64,000 nucleotides of DNA from Neobacillus thermocopriae (GCF_010975035.1 NZ_JAAIUV010000003.1:1-64000); one strand, 5' to 3'; positions 19,154 through 28,148 are shown, numbered from the stretch's first letter. Notes: generated from the letters alone by a model not told the origin. Program-made: numbers and translations.

Positions 19154-19164
19154 CGTAGATTAAG

Positions 19165-19278
19165 TTATTCTTGTTTAAAATAATCGATGAAGGCTTGGAA
19201 AATCTCAATCCCTTGATAAGTAAGAATACTCGCCGCTGAAAGTGAAAAAAAGGTAATCATTAAATAGCGAATCCACAT
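19165..19278 (-). CDS. Small hydrophobic protein, 37 residues
   Basis: Unrecognised short gene: MWIRYLMITFFSLSAASIL, then about 18 residues ending IDYFKQE. One predicted membrane helix (about 3-20) and a mostly polar tail. The ATG is preceded at 6 bases by GGGAGGAG, an excellent ribosome binding site. It lies 30 bases downstream of the 106-residue membrane protein on the same strand, so the two are probably co-transcribed. The RBS and this linkage, not homology, support it. Confidence 0.6.
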   Translation of the reverse strand: MWIRYLMITFFSLSAASILTYQGIEIFQAFIDYFKQE

Positions 19279-19307
19279 TATTGATCTCCTCCCTTACTAT
19301 TTTTGTT

Positions 19308-19628
19308 TTAATTTTGGGGAGGAAAGATCACATAATTGGATTGATGAAAAACCGGGATAAGAAAAGAATCCTTTCGGATGAAATAAACAGCAATATAAGA
19401 AAGTAAAATTCCTGCCTCTAAAATGTTTAGAGATAGAACATGAAGGTATGTGAAAGTGAAGGGCTGTTTCTTTTCATCGTCAGGATGCTCTTTCTCCACC
19501 CAGTCGCCGATAAGGATGACGGCTTTGCTTTCAAAATGCGGTTGTTTGAGCACCTTTGTATTGTGTAAGAAAGTAAAGGCTAAGAAGGCAAGGAGTAAGG
19601 CGATGGAGAAGTTTTTAGTCATCTTCAT
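19308..19628 (-). CDS. Small membrane protein of unknown function, 106 residues
   Basis: Not recognised. An N-terminal helix (about 5-22) could be a signal anchor; residues 65-88 form a second hydrophobic segment. Between them is an outward loop containing VEKEHPDDEKKQ. The C-terminal tail is IPVFHQSNYVIFPPQN. ATG preceded by AAAGGAGTGAATATAG. Probably co-transcribed with the 37-residue gene downstream. No enzymatic motif seen. Confidence 0.65.
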   Translation of the reverse strand: MKMTKNFSIALLLAFLAFTFLHNTKVLKQPHFESKAVILIGDWVEKEHPDDEKKQPFTFTYLHVLSLNILEAGILLSYIAVYFIRKDSFLIPVFHQSNYVIFPPQN

Positions 19629-19790
19629 CTATATTCACTCCTTTCCATCCGATTGTTTTTATCATATACATTATATTTATATTTGAAAAGGAAAATGATC
19701 TGACAAATTTTTTAGAAGTAAGCTGTTTTCGCATTCGGTAGTGCTTTATGATACAATCTTGCTAGCAAAATGGAGTAAAGGAAGAAGTGT

Positions 19791-21161
19791 ATGAGCAGAA
19801 CATTGCCTGTAAATAAAAATGATTATATAGATGTCGAATTTACGGATTTAACCCATGATGGGATGGGGGTAGCAAAGTATGAGGGATATCCTATCTTCGT
19901 GTCCAATGGGTTACCTGGCGAAAAAGCGAAGGTAAAGGTAATTAAGACTGGTAAGAGTTATGGGGTTGGCCGATTAATTGAGCTATATGAAAGAAGTCCA
20001 TATCGTGTTGATATCTCCCGCGATGAAAAGCATAAATACGGAGGTTGTCAGCTTGAGCACCTCAATTATAAAGGTCAGCTTAAATACAAAGAAAACCAAG
20101 TACGTCAAGTGCTTAGTCGAATTGGGAAGCTGGAGGATGTCGTCATACATCCAATTTTAGGAATGGAGGAGCCATTATATTACCGAAACAAAGCACAGGT
20201 TCCTGTGGGTGAAAAAGATGGTAAATTGATTGCCGGATTTTTTAAACCTAGAAGCCATGAAATTGTGGATACGGATGAAAGTGTTATTCAGCTACCAGAA
20301 GTGAATGAAGCCATTCAGGTGGTGAAGGAGATTTGTAGAGAGCTTCGTATTCCTGCCTACAATGAAGAGGCGCATAAAGGTGTTCTTCGTCATATTATGG
20401 CTAGGTATGGGAAACAAACGGGTGAGCTGATGGTAGTCCTAATCACAAGAACGGAGGAGATTCCAAATAAAAACAGGCTAGTAAAGGAAATCGTTGCTCG
20501 TTTGCCAAAGGTGAAATCGATTGTACATAATGTGAATGCCAAGCGGACTAATGTGATTTTAGGGGAAAAGACGAAGGTGTTGTGGGGCAACGATGTCATT
20601 TATGACTATATTGGTGATGTGAAATTTGCGATCTCTACTTTGTCTTTTTATCAAGTAAATCCCGTGCAGACAAAGGTGCTTTATGAAAAGGCCCTCGAGT
20701 ATGCGGACTTAAGCGGGGAGGAGAACGTGATTGATGCCTACTGCGGCATTGGAACTATTTCCTTATTTTTAGCACAAAAGGCGCGAAAAGTCTTTGGGGT
20801 GGAAGTCGTAAAGGAAGCCATTGAAGATGCAAGGAAAAATGCCGCATTAAATGGTATGACGAATGTGGAGTTTGCTGTTGGTGAAGCTGAAGTTGTCATT
20901 CCAAAATGGTATAAAGAAGGAAATACAGCTGATGTTTTAGTTGTAGATCCTCCACGCAAAGGCTGTGATGCTGCATTATTGCAGACCATTATTGATATGA
21001 AACCGAAAAAGGTAGTGTATGTTAGCTGCAACCCAGCAACCTTGGCTCGGGATTTAAGAATTTTGGAAGATGGTGGTTACAAAACCATGGAAGTTCAGCC
21101 AGTGGACATGTTTCCGATGACGACACATGTTGAGTGTGTTGCGCAGCTGATTATAAAGTAA
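19791..21161 (+). CDS. rlmD: 23S rRNA (uracil-C5)-methyltransferase RlmD/RlmCD
   Basis: SAM-dependent m5U methyltransferase of 23S rRNA, 456 residues. Residues 5-65 are a TRAM RNA-binding domain. The C-terminal class I methyltransferase has [17 protein letters not shown] near 317, [10 protein letters not shown] near 383, nucleophile Cys in [13 protein letters not shown] near 412 and the catalytic Glu in HVECVA near the end. The N-terminal Fe-S ligands are mostly gone: the usual C-x5-C-G-G-C reads [15 protein letters not shown], with only the last Cys kept, and the fourth-ligand region reads DTDESVIQ. This points to a cluster-free member. Confidence 0.93.
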   Translation: MSRTLPVNKNDYIDVEFTDLTHDGMGVAKYEGYPIFVSNGLPGEKAKVKVIKTGKSYGVGRLIELYERSPYRVDISRDEKHKYGGCQLEHLNYKGQLKYKENQVRQVLSRIGKLEDVVIHPILGMEEPLYYRNKAQVPVGEKDGKLIAGFFKPRSHEIVDTDESVIQLPEVNEAIQVVKEICRELRIPAYNEEAHKGVLRHIMARYGKQTGELMVVLITRTEEIPNKNRLVKEIVARLPKVKSIVHNVNAKRTNVILGEKTKVLWGNDVIYDYIGDVKFAISTLSFYQVNPVQTKVLYEKALEYADLSGEENVIDAYCGIGTISLFLAQKARKVFGVEVVKEAIEDARKNAALNGMTNVEFAVGEAEVVIPKWYKEGNTADVLVVDPPRKGCDAALLQTIIDMKPKKVVYVSCNPATLARDLRILEDGGYKTMEVQPVDMFPMTTHVECVAQLIIK

Positions 21162-21167
21162 AATAAT

Positions 21168-21205
21168 GAGGCAAGATAAGGTTTTTATCTTGTCTCTATT
21201 TAATT
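21168..21205 (+). terminator. rlmD terminator
   Basis: Stem GAGGCAAGATAA / TTATCTTGTCTC (one bulge) with a T-rich tail. The remaining 370 bases up to the MFS gene hold no gene that I can see. Confidence 0.65.
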
Positions 21206-21581
21206 TTAGGAGTGGAAAATCGATAAAAATCATTGGTGAACTACTGCTCATTCCTCATAATTTCACTTTCTAGAAAAGATATCGTACAAGATTCAAGCAG
21301 GGAATAGGCAACCAGAAGTCCAATTTAATATATGATTGTCACCAAGTTAAAAGTAAAAAAGGTAGATATGGTAAATAAGAGAGTTGGGTAGGTGATTACA
21401 AATGCTATATTTACGGTAGGTATTTTAAGTTTCTGATGGAATTAGGTTAAATATACTTCGATTTTGAGATGATTCATTAATAAAACAATATAGCCAATTT
21501 AATTGCGGAACGAATACAAAGAGCTTAACAAATTTATCCCACTCTTAACGTGCAGTAAAACCCCATTGATAGAGGTTTCAC

Positions 21582-22874
21582 TTGATTGAAGAAGTAAAAT
21601 TTAAAAATATAGAAATGAGTTGTTTAGACATGAATACAGTAGAATATAAGCTCAAAGAGAATTGGTTTAAGAATATTATTCTCTTTTTAAGTAGTCAAAC
21701 GATATCACTTTTTGGATCGGCAGTCATTCAATATGCCTTGATGTGGCATATAACTTTAATGACGGAATCCGGTAAGATGATGACGTTGTATATTATTTGT
21801 GGTTTTATTCCAACCTTTCTTTTATCTCCAGTTGCAGGAGTTTGGGCGGATCGTTATAACCGTAAAATGCTGATTATTTTAGCAGATGGAATGATCGCAA
21901 TTGCCACTTTAATTCTTGCGATTCTCTTCTTAATGGGATATGACGCAATCTGGCTGCTTTTTGTTATGGCAGCGGTTCGTGCTTTTGGAACGGGAATTCA
22001 AACGCCTGCTGTTGGTGCAATATTACCGCAGATTGTTCCCAAGGATAAACTGACGAAGGTAAACGGAGCCAATGGAAGTATTCAAGCTGTTATCATGTTT
22101 GTATCCCCAATGGTTAGTGCAGCACTACTAGGATTAACCTCAATTGAAGTGATATTTTTTATGGATGTAATTACAGCAGCCATTGCAATTTTCACTTTAC
22201 TAGTTTTCTTAAAAGTTCCTTTACATGAGAAGGCAACAGAAAAACAAACAACAAGCTACTTTAGTGATTTTAAACAAGGATTACAATATGTGAATAACCA
22301 TAGTTTTCTAAAGGAATTTTTCTTATTCTTTGCTGTATTTTTTGTATTAATGGCACCCGCTGCATTTTTGACTCCGCTTCAGGTTACACGCAGTTTTGGT
22401 GGTGGTGAGTGGAAATTAGCAGCAATTGAATGTGCCTTCTCCATTGGAATGATGGTAGGAGGAGTAATTATCGGTACATGGGGTGGCTTCGAAAATAAAA
22501 TTAAAACATTAGGATTCGCAAGTCTAATAATGGGTATATGCACAGTTGCACTTGGAATTGTTCCAGTCTTTTGGATTTATCTTTCCTTCATGGCTTTATT
22601 CGGAGTCGCTATGCCCATTTTTAATACACCAGCAAACGTATTGTTGCAGGAAAAAGTGGAAGATGATTATTTAGGTAGGGTTTTTGGAGTTATGGGAATG
22701 ATTTCAACCTCCATGATGCCAATTGGAATGTTAATATTCGGCCCCATTGCAGATTTTATCAAAATTGAATGGCTGCTTTTGGGAACGGGAATATTCACGA
22801 TCATACTAGCCATTTTTCTATGGCAAAATAAGACTTTAATTGAAGCGGGAAAACCATTATTGAAAGAAGTTTAG
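21582..22874 (+). CDS. MFS efflux transporter, MefA-like
   Basis: A major facilitator permease of about 430 residues with 12 hydrophobic segments and the loop motif GVWADRYNRKMLI near residue 85. The overall pattern (SQTISLFGSAVIQYALMWHIT, AFGTGIQTPAVGAILPQIVP) resembles macrolide/multidrug exporters of the Mef group; the substrate is not readable. The start is uncertain. TTG at 21582 has AGAGGT 5 bases upstream; internal ATGs at 21615 and 21630 lack clear ribosome binding sites. The AGAGGTTT can pair with AAACCCC just upstream. Confidence 0.8.
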   Translation: MIEEVKFKNIEMSCLDMNTVEYKLKENWFKNIILFLSSQTISLFGSAVIQYALMWHITLMTESGKMMTLYIICGFIPTFLLSPVAGVWADRYNRKMLIILADGMIAIATLILAILFLMGYDAIWLLFVMAAVRAFGTGIQTPAVGAILPQIVPKDKLTKVNGANGSIQAVIMFVSPMVSAALLGLTSIEVIFFMDVITAAIAIFTLLVFLKVPLHEKATEKQTTSYFSDFKQGLQYVNNHSFLKEFFLFFAVFFVLMAPAAFLTPLQVTRSFGGGEWKLAAIECAFSIGMMVGGVIIGTWGGFENKIKTLGFASLIMGICTVALGIVPVFWIYLSFMALFGVAMPIFNTPANVLLQEKVEDDYLGRVFGVMGMISTSMMPIGMLIFGPIADFIKIEWLLLGTGIFTIILAIFLWQNKTLIEAGKPLLKEV

Positions 22875-22995
22875 TATAAGATTTTTTATTCAATCAAGCT
22901 AATAAGAGATGCTTTTATCTATAATGCTAAACTTCTAATGTCCGGAAATTGACCTTATGTTTTATCTAATTTGGAGTGAACGAAAAGTAATCAAA

Positions 22996-23034
22996 TAAAA
23001 AGGAAGTCCGTGAATCCCACGGCTTCCCTTTTTC
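22996..23034. terminator. Bidirectional terminator
   Basis: GGAAGTCCGTG / CCACGGCTTCC stem, flanked by AAAA on the left and TTTTT on the right, between convergent genes. Confidence 0.75.
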
Positions 23035-23131
23035 ATATGGAATTTGATTTTTTACAATGAAGGCTAAAAAAGCTACAAATGTAATTGAAAACGAATGGAG
23101 CATTTTTTGTATGAAACGAGTATATGAACAA

Positions 23132-23689
23132 TTATTCATTTAGCTTTTTAATCCAATAAGGTCGTGTAGGGCCCATCATTTCTGGATATAAATACATATA
23201 GTAAAGATTCGTATTTGTATTACTTACTTGAATAAGACCTTCGTAATTACTAGGAATAATAAAATATTCATATCCTTTTTCTTGATTATAGAAGTCGCTT
23301 TTTTCAAAAAAAGATAAGTATAAATTGTGATAATCGTTTTTAGCCGCCTCTGAAAATAACTCTTTTTGTCTTATTTTTTCCAAATCAACATTTTTTAGTT
23401 TGATGGTATTGTTTTTACCTTCCGATATTAGAATATTATATTTTCCTTGTTTTACTAAGAAATCATTTTTCCAGTTAATATAAACACCGTTATTTTTTTC
23501 TTCTACATGTAATGCATCTGAATGGAGTGGGAGAGAATAATAGATTATTCCTACTCCTACGCATAAAATGAAGGTTAATATACTTAATGTATAGAACAAT
23601 GCCTTTTTTGTTTTAAAACTGAAAAATAGGAACACGATGAATAAAATAATGGAAACCATTCCTATGATAAATATATAATCTCTATTCAT
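23132..23689 (-). CDS. Membrane-anchored protein of unknown function, 185 residues
   Basis: Not recognised. Two membrane helices at the N-terminus (about 5-22 and 30-52) followed by a polar extracytoplasmic domain of about 130 residues rich in Tyr, Asn and Lys. It is the last gene of a three-gene minus-strand set with the lipoprotein 23 bases upstream and the secreted protein before it. The linkage suggests a shared job at the cell surface. ATG follows GGAGGTATT. Confidence 0.7.
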   Translation of the reverse strand: MNRDYIFIIGMVSIILFIVFLFFSFKTKKALFYTLSILTFILCVGVGIIYYSLPLHSDALHVEEKNNGVYINWKNDFLVKQGKYNILISEGKNNTIKLKNVDLEKIRQKELFSEAAKNDYHNLYLSFFEKSDFYNQEKGYEYFIIPSNYEGLIQVSNTNTNLYYMYLYPEMMGPTRPYWIKKLNE

Positions 23690-23712
23690 AATACCTCCAA
23701 AGAGAGTGCACT

Positions 23713-24453
23713 TTAATGATGGTGGTTGTGTTTGGCTGATTCTTTTTCTAATTCTTTTACAGCTTCTGTTCCCACTGGTAAAACGACCGTCTCCTGTATA
23801 TGCTCTTTTTCATTTACTAAACAATGAATAGTCACATTCCAAATTCCTTCTTCCAATTTTCCTTTAAATTGATGTGTTCCATTTGTATTTTCTATATTTT
23901 TGGTGAAGTGGATATCTTTTTCTAACAAATCAAATTGTAAACTTACCTTTGAGTGTTGAATGACCTTGTTTTGATTATCAAGAATTTGAATGTTTAAAGT
24001 GCCTTCTTGATTAGGTTGGATCACTTCAGGTTTGGTTGTAATATCAATGGTAAAATCCTTAATTTGGTTTTTATCTACTTGCCCAAAAACTTCAGTATAG
24101 GAATCTATTTTTGTATTTTCATTTAGAGTATAAATATAGTCTATGTCCCAAATTCCTTCCATAGGTAAATCAATCTTTGCTGTATAATAGTTTTTTTCTT
24201 TATTTAAATCAATTCCTTCAATATTATGATCCATATTTTTCATTTTCAAATTCATTTTTATTTGTAGGTTTTCTTCATTAACTAAGTTTTCAGGAATTTC
24301 AATTTTAGTTGTTAAAGTTCCATCTTTATATAAATGAACTGCATTTAAACTATTTAACTGTTGAGCAGTTTTTTCTTGATGATTCATTTGGTTACAAGCA
24401 TTCAAAATAAAAAAACAAGTAATGAATAGTAACAAAGAAATAGATTTTTTCAT
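23713..24453 (-). CDS. Lipoprotein with YtkA/FixH-like domains and His-rich C-terminus
   Basis: A 246-residue lipoprotein. The signal peptide ends in lipobox LNAC, lipidated Cys20. The mature part appears to contain two beta-rich units, each with a GIWDIDYIY or GIWNVTIHC strand (near 117 and 211), like the YtkA-like/FixH-like fold common in Bacillus lipoproteins. The last residues are KHNHHH, a possible metal-binding tail. Middle gene of the exported-protein set. A perfect hairpin (24481-24508) separates it from the upstream gene. Family call is from pattern, moderate confidence. Confidence 0.7.
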   Translation of the reverse strand: MKKSISLLLFITCFFILNACNQMNHQEKTAQQLNSLNAVHLYKDGTLTTKIEIPENLVNEENLQIKMNLKMKNMDHNIEGIDLNKEKNYYTAKIDLPMEGIWDIDYIYTLNENTKIDSYTEVFGQVDKNQIKDFTIDITTKPEVIQPNQEGTLNIQILDNQNKVIQHSKVSLQFDLLEKDIHFTKNIENTNGTHQFKGKLEEGIWNVTIHCLVNEKEHIQETVVLPVGTEAVKELEKESAKHNHHH

Positions 24454-24480
24454 ATGGTAGTCTATCTCCTTATAAATAAT

Positions 24481-24508
24481 TTCAGGACAATGAAGACATT
24501 GTCCTGAA
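24481..24508 (-). terminator. Perfect 12-bp hairpin between two genes of a set
   Basis: TTCAGGACAATG / CATTGTCCTGAA with a 4-base loop. On the minus strand it is followed by ATTATTTATAAGGAG and no true T-run, so it is more likely an attenuator or RNA-stability hairpin than a full terminator. Confidence 0.6.
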
Positions 24509-24518
24509 GTTCATAAGA

Positions 24519-25313
24519 TTAATTGTCCCAATAGTGATATTTATTAGAATGGCCTAATGCCCAAGAGCAGTTTCTATAGTTATAAGCTGATTGAAGACCA
24601 CGACATTTTGTATCACTCGTGTAGTCATTTTCACAATCATAAGAGAAGAATGCCCAATCGCAATCACTACTTATAAAGTTTTTCCATGCTCTAGGATCCC
24701 AATGATTATAATATACATGATCTGTATATCGACCATTAAATCGATTACAGTGAACACGGTCGCCAGGATAGTGTCTTTGACCCACTTCAGATTGAATGCT
24801 TATATCACCACTTTCTGAATTAACCATTTCACCGTCCATTGCCTGTATAAAGTCTTTGAAGTCAATCGTTTTCACTAAATCTATATTTTGAGGTTTATCT
24901 TTCGTATTTTCTATTTTTGTATGAATTTCTTGACCGTTTGCTTTAAATTGAATATCTAATAATTTAGCTTTTTCAGTAATAGCAAATGTCCCGTTAGTAG
25001 CTAAATCTACTTCCTTACCATTAACCGTTAGTGATCCGTCCCTTGCAGGGTAGAATTTTTCATAACCAGTTTTCGTACGTTTCCAACCATCTTCTTTTTC
25101 CACTTTTTTAAGGAAATCTTTCCCTAAAAGCTTTTTGTCCTCTGAATTAAGATCAATCTTTAGAATAATTCCTGCAGTTCCAGTAACATTTTCATTTTGA
25201 GCCTTTACTGAATCTGCATAGGCGCTACCCGGATTTGTCAAACCGGAAAGCATAAAAGAAGTTGATAGTGATGTAGCGAGAATAACACTAGAAACGATTT
25301 TTTTAAATCTCAT
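24519..25313 (-). CDS. Secreted protein with aromatic, Cys-containing C-terminal domain, unknown function
   Basis: Not recognised. 264 residues. Signal peptide with probable cleavage at AYA-D after residue 33. The mature N-terminal region (about 40-150) contains GTAGIILKIDLNSEDKK and a DGSLTVNGKEVDL segment. The last 85 residues are unusual: very rich in Tyr, Trp, His and Asn, with five Cys (HCNRF, DCDWAF, YDCEND, KCRG, NCSWA). An odd cysteine count leaves one unpaired or joined to another chain. Start ATG behind AGGGGGAG. First gene of the exported set. A structural spore/cell-surface protein, an inhibitor or a bacteriocin-like factor are all possible. Confidence 0.7.
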   Translation of the reverse strand: MRFKKIVSSVILATSLSTSFMLSGLTNPGSAYADSVKAQNENVTGTAGIILKIDLNSEDKKLLGKDFLKKVEKEDGWKRTKTGYEKFYPARDGSLTVNGKEVDLATNGTFAITEKAKLLDIQFKANGQEIHTKIENTKDKPQNIDLVKTIDFKDFIQAMDGEMVNSESGDISIQSEVGQRHYPGDRVHCNRFNGRYTDHVYYNHWDPRAWKNFISSDCDWAFFSYDCENDYTSDTKCRGLQSAYNYRNCSWALGHSNKYHYWDN

Positions 25314-25624
25314 TTCATTCTCCCCCTAAATCAAATTTACAACAATTAACATTTTAAGGAAAATAATGGGATTTTTCAATATTTTTATATTATTAAACTT
25401 TATTTCTATTAATTTTTTTAATGGTACCCATCCACTTTACCTGAGCATGTTGGGGAAGCCTCCTAGTCTTTTTCACTTTTTCAGTAAATCAGCAAATTCA
25501 GGGATAGGACTTAATGATATGGAATGAGACGATTGGATCTGTAAAAAACAGTCCATAAAATTCAAAGAAAAAAACTGAGCCCAAAAATCATTTTAAAGAC
25601 TTTTTGGGTCAGTCATTTTTTTGG
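25314..25624. other. Gap without gene; contains a hairpin at 25575-25612
   Basis: AT-rich. CTGAGCCCAAAAA / TTTTTGGGTCAG is flanked by T-runs in both directions and probably terminates the 81-residue gene on the minus strand. Otherwise no coding potential was seen; promoter elements for the secreted protein presumably lie near 25330-25420. Confidence 0.55.
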
Positions 25625-25870
25625 TTACATATTACTCATTGCTAATAAAATTAATGCAAAGGTACCTACACTAAGAAATACACCGGCAAAAGACATGATT
25701 CTTGCTATGCGCTTAAACGATTCTCTTTTAAGAATAACTAACATGGTCATTGAAACGAGGAATATGATTAATCCTAATAGTACTCCACTTGATACAGGAA
25801 CTGTTAATAATGAAAAGTAAAGGTATCCAATTATTATTGCTACTAATAATCCAAAGAATAAATTTTTCAT
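25625..25870 (-). CDS. Small membrane protein, 81 residues
   Basis: Unrecognised. Three hydrophobic segments (about 3-18, 25-45 and 56-78) separated by a short basic loop, KRESFKRIAR. Clear GGAGGTGG ribosome binding site 5 bases before the ATG. Monocistronic, with a terminator-like hairpin downstream. Confidence 0.7.
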   Translation of the reverse strand: MKNLFFGLLVAIIIGYLYFSLLTVPVSSGVLLGLIIFLVSMTMLVILKRESFKRIARIMSFAGVFLSVGTFALILLAMSNM

Positions 25871-26208
25871 GTAACCACCTCCACATGAACAAAATTTATA
25901 CTAAATTTCCAGTAATTTCTTGTGTTGTTAATTGTAACATTTCAAACTTCATAATGAAATATCTTTTTCAAAATTGAGACGTACGCCTTATTTCAATTGT
26001 TTACAGGTTTGCTTCTTTAGTTCTAATGAAGGAACTTTAAATCGGAAGGGATTAAGTTTTTTATGGGTTCAACCAATCTTTCTATCCTTTGTCTAACAAG
26101 GGGAGTCGATTTCATGGAGTGGAGCAAGTGAAATGTTCAAAGGTATTGACAGATGAATGGTGATTGCTAAAATAAAAATGTCCAATACTTTTGACATTGG
26201 TGATGCGA
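25871..26208. other. Gap without recognised gene
   Basis: Divergent promoter region between the 81-residue membrane protein (minus) and the Xre regulator (plus). I see no ORF with a ribosome binding site and no strong palindrome. Confidence 0.4.
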
Positions 26209-26406
26209 TTGAAAAATAAGATTAAAGAAATTCGAAAGAAAATGGGAATTACTCAAGAGCAACTTGCCAAAGAGTGTGGGGTAGTCAGACAAACGATTAG
26301 TTGTATTGAGAATAATAAGTATGACCCAACTTTGGAGTTGGCGTTCAAAATATCAGTAATATTAAAGGTAAAGGTAGATGAATTGTTCATTTATGGGGAA
26401 ATTTAA
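26209..26406 (+). CDS. Xre-family helix-turn-helix regulator
   Basis: A compact 65-residue DNA-binding protein (YgzD-type). HTH: ITQEQLAKECGVVRQTISCIENNKYDPTLELAFKIS, residues about 14-48, then VDELFIYGEI. The family normally begins MKNKIKEIR, which points to the TTG at 26209 with GGTGAT 4 bases upstream; ATG 26203 and TTG 26191 are alternatives. Its stop is 10 bases before the proposed deformylase start, so the two are probably one transcript. Confidence 0.85.
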   Translation: MKNKIKEIRKKMGITQEQLAKECGVVRQTISCIENNKYDPTLELAFKISVILKVKVDELFIYGEI

Positions 26407-26416
26407 ATCAAATTAT

Positions 26417-26968
26417 ATGATCACAATGAAGGATATCGTAAGGGAAGGAAATCCCATTCTACATCAACCAACGAAAGAAGTTATACTACCACTTTCAGAG
26501 GAAGATAAAGAAACATTGATTTGCATGATGAATTTCTTAAAAAATAGTCAAGATCCTTCTGTGGCAAAAAAATACAAATTGCGTGCAGGAGTAGGTTTAT
26601 CAGCGAATCAAATTGGTTTGAATAAGCGTATGTTTGTAGCCTATTTAACAGATGAGAAGGGAATAAAACATGAATATACCCTCATTAATCCGAAAATCAT
26701 TAGTCATTCAGTATCGATCATATACTTACCACAAGGCGAAGGTTGCCTCTCTGTTGATCGTGAAATAAAAGGGTATGTCCCACGATATGAACGGATAAAA
26801 GTGAAAGGCTTTAATTTAGAGGGAGAAGAAATAGTTTTAAAACTCAAAGGATATGCCTCTATTGTTATACAGCATGAGATAGATCATCTAGATGGTATTA
26901 TGTTTTATGATCGAATGAATAAGGAAAATCCATTCAAATTACCAGAGAACAGTAAAAGTTTATACTAA
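26417..26968 (+). CDS. def: Peptide deformylase, DefB type
   Basis: Removes the formyl group from nascent N-terminal methionine, metal-dependent. About 183 residues, resembling B. subtilis DefB (YkrB), which also begins MITM. Metal ligands: Cys110 in EGCLS, His153 and His157 in QHEIDH with Glu154. Motif I reads GVGLSANQ where most enzymes have G-x-G-L-A-A-P-Q, a double change in the pocket wall. A start further upstream would overlap the regulator gene, so ATG 26417 is preferred although no strong ribosome binding site is seen. A housekeeping def gene is expected elsewhere. Confidence 0.9.
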   Translation: MITMKDIVREGNPILHQPTKEVILPLSEEDKETLICMMNFLKNSQDPSVAKKYKLRAGVGLSANQIGLNKRMFVAYLTDEKGIKHEYTLINPKIISHSVSIIYLPQGEGCLSVDREIKGYVPRYERIKVKGFNLEGEEIVLKLKGYASIVIQHEIDHLDGIMFYDRMNKENPFKLPENSKSLY

Positions 26969-26969
26969 T

Positions 26970-26995
26970 AATGCCCTTTATCAGAAGGGGCATTC
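26970..26995 (+). terminator. Possible def terminator
   Basis: AATGCCCTT / AAGGGGCATT hairpin with a weak T-tract. The following 400 bases to the next gene are AT-rich without a gene; a distant inverted repeat GGAAGCCT (27022) / AGGCTTCC (27102) is the only structure seen. Confidence 0.5.
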
Positions 26996-27408
26996 TCTAT
27001 ATTGATTCTTAAAACAATATAGGAAGCCTACTTATATACATTTTTAATGAGTAAGGTCTGTTACATTTACTTTAAATCAAAATTAGAGTAGTTTTCGGAA
27101 GGCTTCCTTTCCCCTTTAAAATACTGGGCCAAATCTTTCTACAATCACAAAGTTAATGGATCAAAATCTCAAATTATCATCCTTCAATATAAAGCAATAT
27201 CGACTGCGGTTAACATATTTAGAATTAGGATCCCTATTTTTAAGAACATTAGAATAATCCCTCCATTGAAAACCCCATATAAAAATTTCTATACCCTATT
27301 TCTACTTGAAATGATAAACTCATAAAACCATTTCCGATTGAGTGTAAGTTTGTTCTTCTAGTTTAATTGAGAGAGTAGTTAAGTAACAAAATAGAAGGTA
27401 GATAAAAC

Positions 27409-27921
27409 ATGGGGAACTATAATCAAGTTATTTATCGTGAAATTCAAAGACCAACTCAAATTTGGATATGGGCATTGGTCCTCTTTTTGGCTTTATTTTC
27501 TTGGTACAGTGTGTTTCAGCAAGTTGTAATGGGAATTCCATTTGGAAGTAAGCCAGCTCCCAACACCGTGCTCCTTATATTTTGGATTATTTTTGGCATC
27601 ATTTTTCCTGTAGTGTTGATAGGGTTTCTAAAACTAATAGTCGAAGTTCGTGTAGATGGGATTTATATTCGTTTTATCCCTTTTCAGTTCCATTATCAAA
27701 GATTTTTATATAAGAATATAGTTCATATTGAACAAATAGATTATCATTTTTTTAAATTTGGGGGATGGGGAATTCGTATGAATCTTAAAGGAGAAAAATC
27801 TTATACTATGTATGGTAAACAAGGTATAAAGCTGAAATTAAAAAATGAAACAGTAGTGATTGGGACACAAAAACCGGTAGAATTGATCAATGCAATTCAT
27901 TTTGCAAAAGAGAAACATTAA
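27409..27921 (+). CDS. DUF6141-like membrane protein
   Basis: 170 residues. Two membrane helices (about 19-40 and 53-83), then a cytoplasmic or surface beta domain with the features YREIQR (start), FGGWGIRMN near 122, and a closing IGTQKPVELINAI. These fit what I remember of DUF6141, whose function is unknown. No operon partner; the tRNA-Thr gene follows 155 bases later. ATG after a weak AGAAGGTAG site. Confidence 0.7.
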   Translation: MGNYNQVIYREIQRPTQIWIWALVLFLALFSWYSVFQQVVMGIPFGSKPAPNTVLLIFWIIFGIIFPVVLIGFLKLIVEVRVDGIYIRFIPFQFHYQRFLYKNIVHIEQIDYHFFKFGGWGIRMNLKGEKSYTMYGKQGIKLKLKNETVVIGTQKPVELINAIHFAKEKH

Positions 27922-28075
27922 ATCAATCTTTATTATTGTTTCATCGAACGATTACTACTAAGTAGGTGGCATATATCTTTTAAGGAATAAACTTGAATAA
28001 TTACTGAAATAGACATGAATCGGAAATGGAATTTTATGAAAAATTGTGCTATAATACCTATGTTCGTTCATACTT

Positions 28076-28148
28076 GCTGGTGTAGCACAGCTGGTAGTGC
28101 ACTTCACTCGTAATGAAGGGGTCGCAGGTTCGAATCCTGTCACCAGCA
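28076..28148 (+). tRNA. tRNA-Thr (anticodon CGT)
   Basis: 73 bases, full cloverleaf. Acceptor stem GCTGGTG / CACCAGC, discriminator A, anticodon stem CTTCA / TGAAG around loop CTCGTAA (anticodon CGT, reads ACG), T-arm CAGGTTCGAATCCTG. CCA is not encoded. Isolated tRNA with its own terminator. Confidence 0.95.
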
